The position numbers and the translations under genes were made by a program. A DNA stretch of 64,000 nt from Nannochloropsis oceanica (lineage: Eukaryota > Sar > Eustigmatophyceae > Eustigmatales > Monodopsidaceae), in the NCBI GenBank assembly GCA_004519485.1, contig CP038126.1, forward strand, positions 186,001 to 250,000. Reading direction: 5' to 3'. Shown piece by piece: positions 11,401 to 20,192 of this stretch; the stretch's first letter is position 1; the number at the start of each line of letters is the position of its first letter. The notes below the pieces were generated by a model. The model had not been told where the DNA came from, searched no databases, and was given only the letters and a program-made list of their open reading frames with translations.

Positions 11401-12135
11401 CCAACCATACGAGGAAAGTTTGTAGTCAGCAACGACAAGGACAACGGTCTTTCCCAGGCGTAAGCCCCTGAGGGGAGGGAAGGAGGGAGGGAAGGAGGGA
11501 GGGAAGGAGGGAGGGAAGGAGGGAGGGAGGGAAGGAAGGGGGATTGATTTCACATGTTTGGCGGTTGCTTGATTGAAAGAAACAGAGAAACCAAAACAAG
11601 TCTTCATGTAAGGCGTGTACCTAAGCATTGCTTGACTTAGCTCCCATGCATTCGTCTCGGGGTCCATGCCTATGCTTTCGGGGTGCGTCCACACGTAAGC
11701 GATGCCGCCCGCCATAATCACAGCTGCGCCTCCCACAACACGAAGAAGGATGGGATGCGAGGTCGCAATGGAAGATGAGGAGGAAGAGGGAGGAGGAGGA
11801 GGAGGAGGAGGAGGAGGAGGAGGAGGAGGAAGGGAAGGAGGAGCAGCAGTAGCAGGAGGTTTAGGGAGTGGGTGGGTGTGTAAAGGCGGGGTGGAGGAAA
11901 CACTGCTACTATTGCTGTTTTTGCTTGTTGTGGTCCTGGTAGAGGAAGAAGCGTAGGAGGAGGAAAGGGAGGTCCGCTTTCGCCGCCCGCCGCCGCTTCG
12001 AGAGACTGTGGCAAGGGCGCTGGATAGGCAGCCTTGGCGGTAAGGGAGGGGGAGCTGCTGCAGGACAGACGCAGAGAGGAGGTTTGCGGCCGCTGGCCGT
12101 CGTCGAGGCTGCAGGAGAAAGGAAATGCGTGTCAT
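8442..12135 (-). CDS. ADCK1: ADCK1-type ABC1/UbiB kinase-like protein
   Basis: Eight exons on the minus strand: 12135-11621, 11467-10941, 10808-10603, 10372-10233, 10008-9888, 9714-9562, 9351-9129, 8944-8442; all are GT-AG and in phase (795 aa). ABC1-family marks appear in order: YIKIGQHL (the KxGQ motif, near residue 350), ASLAQV, LAVKVQHRGL, LPKELDFVNEAMNAERA, FAHCDPHPANVL, VLLDHGLY, LTSRSWDD and PREMLLLLKMNDCLR. The last segments match the ADCK1 branch closely. Members act in mitochondria in coenzyme Q or lipid homeostasis; ADCK1 has been tied to cristae maintenance. The N terminus (MTRISFLLQPRRRPAAANLL) is a good mitochondrial presequence, followed by a Pro-rich linker, a membrane segment (LLRVVGGAAVIMAGGIAYVW) and an inserted coiled coil around residues 210-330. 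Intron 1 is 153 bp, stop-free and a multiple of three. Confidence 0.88.
10098..10199. mobile_element. Candidate introner/MITE-like AT-rich insertion inside an intron
   Basis: Within an ADCK1-like intron (10009-10232), the 10-base arms AGTAACTCAT (10098-10107) and ATGAGTTACT (10190-10199) are perfect inverted repeats bounding 82 bases of very AT-rich DNA. Most other introns here are CT-rich, so this segment stands out. Terminal inverted repeats around a short AT-rich core are what a small non-autonomous DNA transposon or introner would leave. No clear target-site duplication is visible and chance hairpins are common in AT-rich DNA. Confidence 0.3.
11467..11540. repeat. GGGAAGGAGGGA tandem repeat in an intron
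   Basis: About 70 bases made of repeated GGGA/GGAA units, forming the polypyrimidine tract (on the sense strand) directly upstream of the second-exon acceptor of the ADCK1-like gene. It has G-quadruplex potential on the template strand. Confidence 0.7.
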
Positions 12136-13812
12136 GGTACGTTTGTTCCAGCCTGCTTCTCGCAGCTGTCGTGGTTTGATGATGGGGAAAGAGGATGAAA
12201 TGCAAGAGGAGGGTACAACAAGGAAAGTAACGTGTCCACATTCGTGAGTGCGTGGCACATCCACAGTTTGAGGACAGACAAGCAACGTGGTCTATCTTCA
12301 GGCATTCACACAATACATACACACAGCAGACAAGCCGTCCTAGGTCATTTTCTTGTCACGCTTTGCTTGCTTGCTTGCTTCGCTGGAATGGCGCATTGGG
12401 GAAAGGTCGGTCGATCCTCCACACGCCAACAGGTCCACAGGCCGGGGAGAGAACCTTAACATCGACGTGTATGCTTGGTTTTTTCCCTCTTCGTCCTTCC
12501 CAATGCTGTGTGACTGGTGCATTCAGGGAGTGGCCGATTCAAGGTGGTCCTAGCTGTGTATGTGTAGCCCCCTTGTCTTCGATCTCCACCGTTGCTCGGC
12601 CTCTTCGTCTCACACCAACAGACTGTGACGATGCTCGAAAGAAAGGGTGTGGAGACCAGCTGCTCCTCGTCGCACCTTACCAAATGAACCAAATTATTCT
12701 TTCTTCTTGCCCACGACACCAGACACTCAGCGGCCAGCTCAACAAAATAAAGCCGCGGCACTCATCACCAGTAACTACGTATTGGTATCCTGGAGGTGGT
12801 GACAAAAGGAGTACCGGTATGCCTGGCTTTGTGTGTTAGCCCCGTCCGTCCACGTCGCGCCTCTCATCTTCGCGGCCAGTCATACGCTGACCACGATGAC
12901 ATTCACAACAAATTCACAAACCCTTAACCAGCCCACCCCGTCCTCCATAAACACAGGCAAAGACTTCGTCTTCGTCTGCCCCTCCCCGCCGCGAGCCCCC
13001 AAGCTAGCCGCGGACCCGCACAACAACCTCGCATCTTTTGTTGCCCTAGGATCGAGATCGACTCCTAGCCGGCACCCTTTTAAATAAAGTTACAAGCCAG
13101 ACCCTTTTCTGCGACAGAAAAGGCTGCCCCCAAGTGAGAACTGGGTGCTGCCACTGTCTAACGAGACCGCTTCATGCATACGCAAAAGAGCGTGCTTCAA
13201 GACCTGAAGGTGCGTCCTAGTTATGGGTGGGGAAGAACAGGAGAAGGAAGAGGACATAGGAGAAAGAGTGTGCCCCTTGGTTCTTGTGTCAGTCCCATAC
13301 ACCGGCATTGCTTCCTCCAGTCTTTCGTGTGTCTATCTATACAGACTTTTATGTCCTATGTCTTCCTCCGTCCCGGGATCAGTCTGCCTTGCTCTGCCGG
13401 ATCAAAAAAAAAGATGACCCTCCTTTCTCACGCATTCCCTCCTTCCTTCCCTTCGTCTTACGAATTATCAGGTGGAAGATATCGTCAACACGGCGAACAT
13501 TTTCAAAGGCGTATCTTACTTCAAGACGTGCGAGGAACCCGCCTGACAGGCCTACTACCACAACAGCAAGAGCAAGAGCAGCAACAGCAGAAGCAGTAGT
13601 TAGAGAGACAGAATATAAACAGAGAGAGAACATAATTAAGTGTAACATTTTTATCACAGAAGAAGGAGACGATATAATTAATTAGAATCAAAGCAGTCCA
13701 ATTACGATAACGATAACGTTATCAACGGAAGAAACGCCCTAAAAAATTGAAGAGAGGAGAAACCTATTCCTCCTGTTTCTCCGCCCAAAAAACTACACCA
13801 AGAGAAACCCAC
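12136..13812. other. Divergent intergenic region between ADCK1-like and SAMDC genes
   Basis: Nearly 1.7 kb with no protein I recognise. A plus-strand ATG frame at 12252-12839 (195 aa) has mixed composition but no domain. A minus-strand frame at 13379-13657 has a hydrophobic stretch near its start, again without a match. The longest other plus frame ends in a Gln/Glu repeat near 13560-13600. SAMDC mRNAs in plants carry regulatory small upstream frames; no conserved upstream peptide could be recognised here. Confidence 0.4.
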
Positions 13813-16347
13813 ATGGCCAAGGAGGGAGTGAACCCCGTGGCTGCGGCAGCTGCAGCCGCCATTGTTGCCGCTGTGCAGCAGCAGCAGGATACCAACAAGA
13901 GCACAATTAGCACTAAAAATATTTCGGGTGAAGCGGTCGCAGCCTTGGCGAGTGACGACAGCAGCAGCAGCACCACCACCACCTTGCTTACCCATCTTTC
14001 GGTCGCCGATGATAGCAGCAGCAGCTGTAACAGCAACAGCAGAAGCAGCGAGACAAACAGCGCAGCTTCCGTCTGTAGTGGCAGTAGCAGCAATGGGGAC
14101 ACTGAAACAGAGGAAGGGATGGAGGAAGAGCACCCTCACCACTCCGGCAGCCGCTCTCACATGTCCGCGTCCTCGGACTGCGGCACGTCTTCTGGAGACG
14201 AAGGTCCACTCGAGGAAGAGGAAGAGGAAGAAGAGGAGGAAGAGGAAGGGAGGGAGTATGTGGCTGGGTGTTTTGAAGGCCCGGAGAAGACGCTGGAGGT
14301 CTGCTTCAAACCTGGGGTGGGTCACGCCCGGGGCTGCCGGGAACTGACCCGTAAGCAGCTGGACGTCCTCTGCAAACAGGCGCGGTGCACTATCCTCAAT
14401 CAAATCTCGAATCAGTATCAGGTATGTACATGACCGGGGGTCGGGTTGCTTCCTTCTTATATCCGGTTGTTGTTCCCTCCCTTTCTCTCTTTTCCACTCC
14501 CCCCATTTCTCCCTCGCTTTCTTTTTTCTGACCCTTCTCCTTATCGACAGCTGCCATCTAGGGGTATCTTGCCAGTCAAATATCAAATACGTTTTTCGCT
14601 GTTAAATTTGTATTCACCTGTCCCTCCCTTCCTCCCTCCCTCCCTCCTACTCCCCTCCACTCAGGATGCCTACGTGTTGTCCGAGTCATCGCTCTTCGTC
14701 TGGCCCTTCAAGATGATGCTCAAGACTTGCGGCACCACCACCCTCCTTCGCTGCCTCCCTCGGCTTCTCAAGTACACGGCCTTGCTGGGCCTCGAGCTCG
14801 AATGGGTGGGCTATAGCCGCAAGAACTACTCTTTTCCGGGTATGGCTTTGGGGTGTTTTCCATCTAGTCCTCCCTCCGTCTCTCCCTCCCCCTCTCTTTG
14901 TCCCCCTATGTCCTTCCCTTTCGCCTCTCCAACTGAAAGCATTTCGCTCAGGGGTTAAAATCTAAGTAATATAACACCATTACACTCATAACACTCAATA
15001 CAATCAGGGGATCAGTTCTTCCCCCACTCGTCTTTCGACCAAGAGCTAGCCTACCTCAAGAGCCACTCCAAGCTATCTGCCAAGCTTAACGGTTCCGGTT
15101 ACGTCCTCGGGCCCGTTACGGGCGACCATTTCTATGTTTATGTCGCTGATCAATGCGTGCGTCCCTCGTACGAATGTCACGACCGAGTGCTAAACATCAT
15201 GATGTTCGATATGGTCCGTCTTGCCCTCCCTCCCTTCGTCTTGCCCTCCCTCCCTCCCTTCTTCCTTCTTGCCTTCCCACCAGCGTCCCCTGTGGACGTC
15301 ACTGGCCAGTCCATGCATCCTTCTCACGAAAGTCATCTTCTTGTCCCCTCCCTCCCTCCCCCCCCCCCCTTCCTTCAGGACCCGGACGCCGCCTCTGTCT
15401 TCTACAAAGGCACTGGCGGTGCACGTGATGCCAAGGAAATGACCCAGAAAAGTGGAATCGCGGATCTGGTTCCCGGGGCTCAGATTGATGCTTTTGCCTT
15501 CGACCCATGCGGGTACTCGATGAATGCGATCACGTACGGGAATTACGCCACCATCCACGGTACGCCCCTCCCCTTCCCTCTGGCCCATGCACTGAATCCT
15601 CTACGCACCCTCCCCCTTCCCTTTTATTTTTTTTTGGTGGTCTCCGAAACCAAAACCATTAGCGGAGGTTTTTAATTTAATTTCTTACTTTTTGAACTGG
15701 CTAGAGGAAAGGGAGGAGGGGGAGGCACGTTCACGTCTCGTTCCTCAACACAACCACCCTCCGTTCCTCAACACAACCACCCTCCGAAAGCAGGGTGTCT
15801 TTATTGCCACTTCGCTTTTAGAAAGGGAAGGGCTTTAATTCCTGCTGACTGTAGCTGGCGCCTTACCCATAATTTTATCTTTGTAATGAATCACTTTCTC
15901 CCTTACCAGAACTCGCATACACTCACGCGTAAACATTAACCTACAGTGACGCCCGAGGCCGAATGTTCTTACGCTTCCTTCGAGACCAACACTCCCCTCA
16001 AGAGTTACGACTCCTTGATCAATAACGTCCTCCGTGTCTTCCGTCCTCGCCGTTTCGTCCTCACCATGATGGCCGACGACGGTGCTGTGCTCGAGATGGA
16101 AAGCAACAAGCAACGCCTCCCCTTCGAGCGTGCCCATGTCCTCGTTCCCTCCCTTGGGCTCTACACCCGCTGCTGCTCCTCCTCCACCACGTTTGAGAAG
16201 GACTACCGTTGTTTCATGGGTACTTGGGTAAGGGAGGGAGGGGAGGAGGGAGGGTTGAAATCACCGATGGGGATGGAGGAGAGGAAGGCGCATGCGGTGG
16301 CGAGGAAGATGGATCAGATGCGGACAAGGGGTAAATCGTTCGGCTAG
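13813..16347 (+). CDS. SAMDC: S-adenosylmethionine decarboxylase proenzyme
   Basis: Exons 13813-14421, 14665-14839, 15008-15213, 15379-15559 and 15947-16347 join in phase (523 aa). The enzyme makes decarboxylated SAM, the aminopropyl donor for spermidine and spermine. The self-cleavage site is intact in YVLSESSLFVWP: the chain breaks between Glu 210 and Ser 211, which becomes the pyruvoyl cofactor. KTCGTTT holds the catalytic Cys near 225. FEGPEKTLEV, DQFFPHSSF, GYSMNAITYG, IHVTPEAECSYASFETN and the C-terminal strands follow family order. The catalytic core starts only near residue 150; before it lies a low-complexity Ala/Gln/Ser/Asn leader and an acidic run ([12 protein letters not shown]), absent from plant and animal enzymes. 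ATG 13813 is the first ATG in frame and has a good context (CACATGG). Confidence 0.93.
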
Positions 16348-17321
16348 AGGTAGAAGGAGGAAGGGGGGAAGGAATTGAGCGAGAGGATGATGTTGAGTAA
16401 TTTTTTTGGGGGGCATTGGGAAATGGACGTACACCGGATTATTATATAAGCTAGGCGTGGTCAGACGAGAACTCTGTCAGCAGCAGGAATAGCAGCAGCA
16501 GAGACAGTGGGAATTGCAGTAGCAGTGGCAGCAGCAGCAGGAGCAGCATTTTCAAAAGCAGCAAAAGCAGCCAAAGCAGTATTAGTCCAGCGACGCTTAA
16601 TTTGTTATACTTAAGGTAGAGAGAGGTCGAGCGAGATGGGGAAACCACAAGCATAAAGAAACGAGGTGTGAAAGAATAGAGTGAAAGCGGTAGAATGCCG
16701 ATTCTGCGTTCTTGACACGACATTCTCCCAACAAAAAAAAATCATACTATGGGGAGGGAAGAAAAACAACAATTGGTAGAGGGAAGGAAGCAGGGAGGCA
16801 GGAAAGAGAACTATTAATACCGCTTCCTAACCGAAAAGAGATTAAGGAAGCACGCAGAAGCCAGAATCGCAACAAAAAGAGAAAAGAAAAGAGGAGGGTA
16901 ATAGGATCATCAGACCTTCCAAAACCCTTACTGACCGATCAGTACCGCTTATTTTTCCTCTATCGCTGCTGCAACCAACTTGTGTCTCGTTTATTTCTTC
17001 AATCTCTTTTCCTGCTTTTTCGTACGATCATCTCGTCAGCTCTCTTGTCTTGTTTTCTCGGAGTATAGCAGGCCAATTTTGCGGCTTGGAAAGTGGGTTG
17101 AAGAAAAGTGTGTCTGTCATGTACTGGTTTCGGGCCTCCTGTTCCTTCACGGTCTAAAGCATGAATAAATAACAATACGTCTACTGCACATATGTACTAT
17201 ATATGTATATATATATATGTAAAAATGTATATAAATAAATAAAAATTTAGAATGAGGTATAATACCAAACAAATTTAAAACGAATAAATTTCTTCGGTCA
17301 ATATTTCTTCTTCCTCTTCAT
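16348..17321. other. Tail-to-tail intergenic region
   Basis: Nearly 1 kb between the ends of SAMDC (+) and the ChaN-like gene (-). It holds CAG/AGC repeats (around 16485-16580), A-rich stretches and, from 17170 on, an AT-rich part with ATATATGTATAT repeats. Short frames are present, but none shows a domain. Polyadenylation signals of both neighbours should be here. Confidence 0.5.
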
Positions 17322-19727
17322 TTACTTCACGCCACTGAAGACCTGGAACAAGGTGTCATCTCCCGAATAGGGAGTCGAAATAGGGTTTTGTGGGTGCTCC
17401 AACCAAGCCACTTTGGGGTAATCGCTCCACCACAAGTAATCCGCCAGAGGGCGACACTTCTCCAAATTATTCGCATAGCCCTGTGGAGAGGGAGGAGGAA
17501 GGGACGGAGGAAGGGGAGGGAGGGCATCATGGTCAGGGGCCGCTGGAGACGCTCTGTCATTCCCCAGAAAAGAATGGAAGAGATCAAGCAATGGAGCATC
17601 TACTCAAATAGTTATAAAGATGCGAAAATGATATACGTACCAATGTCAAACGCAATCGTTTTGTCTCGCTCCCCGAGTCTTGCGGGCTGGGATTAAGTAA
17701 AATACTTTTGACTTGCCCTCTTCCTGTTGCTGTAGGTACTTGAGCTGAGGCCAGCAGGCGCTCTAGGCGGGCAGGAGCCCCCATGCCGAATTTGATGTGC
17801 TCGGCTCCCACGAGGAGGACAATAAGATCCTGTAAAAATATATTAATAAATGAATGAGTCCACCAATCAATGAATTGAGCAAATAATCATAACAATAAGT
17901 TAGTTTAGGGAATATACACATGTTTATCATCAAGTGATCATACTGATGACGAGATAAAGCAAGTTTTTGAATCAACAGGAGATCCCATGCCAATCTCGTT
18001 GTGCTCAGCCCCGACAATAGGGAGACAAGGCCGTATGAAAGTAGAGAGGGGAAAAAATATGGACAATTTTTACATATTTTTTTAAAAAAGACGTGTGTTT
18101 TTTTATGCATTCAATTGCATGTGTCTTACCTTGGGATTTTGCTGCAAATGTCTCACAGCTGCTGATGCCATACTCTCATCCCACAAGATCCTTGCCGCAA
18201 GAAACTTGGCCGGAGACAAGCCCCCTTCTCTTCTTCCTCCTCCCCTTCCTCCACCACCCGCAGGAGGAGTAACAGGAGCCCCTTCCCCGGTCGCAGCCGC
18301 AGCAAACGCGGCACTGCTAGTACTGGCAGCCCGTGCAACAAATCCAGGAATTATGAACCGCTCGGCATACAATTTAAACTCCTTCCCCTTCACCGAGCTG
18401 ATGAAGCCGCCAGGGTCTAGAACGTACCTCCCCCTTTCCTCCTCGCTCAAACCCTCCAGCCCTACTTCTCTTACTTTAGAGATGGCCTCGCTCTCGAGGC
18501 CCAAGGCGAGCAATTTAATCTTTTTCTCCCGCGCAAAGTGAAGGAGGGGGATGTAGGAGGCAAACGAAGACGAGGAAGGGAGGGAGGAGGGGTTGCGCGC
18601 ATCCCATTCTGTGGCCACTTTCAACGCTTCATCTTCAGCAGTCATTGTCAAGGGGGAGGAGGGGGAGGAAGGGGGGGAGGCGATGTAGGCATCGAGGGCG
18701 GGCTGGAATTTCTGCTGGACCATCTCGAGGCCCAAGGTGAGCTTGGCGTCCTATGAGGGAGGAAGGGAGGGAGGGAGGAAAGAACAGATAGAGGCAGGGA
18801 GGGAAGGGGGGAAGAAGGGAAGAGTATAAGTGCATTTAAGGTCTCGCAAAAATCTAACTTTGTACATACTTAAGCACTTGTTTGTACGAAAGAAACTCCT
18901 TCCTCCAGCCCGCCCTCCTTCCCTCCTTCCCTCCTTCCCTCCCTCCCTCCCTCCCTCTCCTTGATGCTTACCTTTGGCTTATACTTTTGCAACTCCTCCA
19001 CTATCCTTGCCGCCAAAATCTGATCCTTCTCCTCCCCTCCTTCCTTTCCTCCCTCCTTGGCCGTCAGGTAGTGCTCCCCCAAAAATATGGCATTGCATGA
19101 CCGGGCTAATTTTTGCAAGACGGCTTTCTCCCCCTCGGTCGTGTAGGGTTGTAGTTGCGGAGGATCCGACATGAGGACTTGCCATAAGTAGGGACGTGGG
19201 GAAGGGGGGGGAGGAGGGGTTATTGGGCTCGGGGCGCGGAGGGCATTGGCTGAAGAGGGGGACGAGGTTGTGAGGGAGAGGAGGGCGGTGAGAGAGAGGG
19301 ACGCGGAACGGAGGGTTTGAAGGAGATTTCGTCGGGTCATGATGAAATTGGAAGACGAAGGAGGAGCAGGAGTTGAAGGATGAGTGCCCTTGGTTTTGCC
19401 AGTGATGTCAGGGTCGGAACAGTGGGCGTTGAATAAGGATGGGAAGGAAGAGCAGGAGGACAGGAACGAGGAGGAGGGGATGGCACGAAGGGAGGAGGGG
19501 GGGATAGGACGTCTCCGGCTGCCACATGCGTGCGTCTGCGAGCACAAAGGAGGAAGCTGCGGCTGGTGGAAGGCCGCCGTCGTTTGTCTTGTCTTTGACG
19601 AGGGGCTGGCACTGGCCCCCAGGGCCAACACTACGACAGCGGACAACTGCAACATTACAAGCAACAGCACGGATACCCACCTGTCTCTTAATCTACCCGG
19701 CTGGGCTTTCTGCGTGGCCGGGACCAT
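17322..19727 (-). CDS. ChaN/Tiki-like haem-binding family protein, predicted thylakoid lumen
   Basis: Exons 19727-18972, 18750-18130, 17829-17641 and 17480-17322 join in phase 0 (574 aa). Family marks are CNAIFLGEHY, LTLGLEMVQQKFQPALD, SMASAAVRHLQQNPK and LVGAEHIKFGMGAP, as in the ChaN domain; bacterial ChaN proteins are lipoproteins implicated in haem iron uptake. Targeting looks threefold. RWVSVLLLVMLQLSAVVVLA followed by LGASASP is a signal peptide for the ER. A Ser/Pro/Arg-rich transit region follows. Then TRRNLLQTLRS plus a hydrophobic stretch ending SSANA (residues 131-162) forms a twin-arginine lumen signal. A role in plastid haem or metal handling is inferred. The C-terminal part (PLADYLWWSDYPKVAWLEHP) is not clearly assigned. 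Start could also be 19745 or 19829. Confidence 0.72.
17971..18015 (-). pseudogene. Diverged second copy of a ChaN-gene exon motif within an intron
   Basis: In the intron 17830-18129, 156 bases upstream of exon 3 in the sense direction, a 45-base stretch reads VGAEHNEIGMGSPVD, against VGAEHIKFGMGAPAR at 17767-17811 in the exon. I count 30 of 45 bases identical, with several differences at third positions. A usable-looking donor (GTATGA) follows, but I find no AG acceptor immediately before it, so it is more likely a relic of exon duplication than an alternative exon. Confidence 0.5.
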
Positions 19728-20192
19728 GCCTGTGTTGGGTGACATAGAAAAAAAGATCGAGATTGTCGATGTCATGGTGATGGTGGAAGTGGATTTGCGT
19801 GCCCGGGTTTGCTGGGGCAATGAGCCCATTCCATATTCCAAGGTGGTGGGTAGACTCTGCGGTCGTGCTTGCTTTCTTCATATTGCTCTCATCATCGCCG
19901 TCTGGCGTTGCTTTCTTTCGAGCGTACACGAAGGCACCCACACAGTGTAGTGAATTGCTTTCCAGGCTGTACATCCATAAGACAATCACGTGCATCATCA
20001 GGCCGACAACCAACCCCACTATTCCTTCCCCTCTAGCAGGCTCACTCGCAAGGCTCCACGGGCTTCTTTTCCTGCTTCTGGCCCTGCCCCCTCCTCCCCC
20101 CAGCTACCTGCTACTTGGCTCTCTCTCTGCGTCATCCACCACCTACACTGTAGCACTCCCACCTTCATCTTACCGCAGCCTGGCCCGCAGTC
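19728..20192. promoter_or_regulatory. Divergent intergenic region, candidate shared promoter
   Basis: 465 bases separate the proposed start codons of the ChaN-like (-) and B-box/UPF0652 (+) genes. If the former starts further upstream (19829) the space shrinks to 363 bases. I see no clear TATA box or repeated motif; shared-promoter status rests only on geometry. Confidence 0.3.

Noticed and set aside
12252-12839. 195-codon plus-strand frame between ADCK1-like and SAMDC
   Set aside because: No domain, atypical residue mix and no splice or homology support; left as intergenic.
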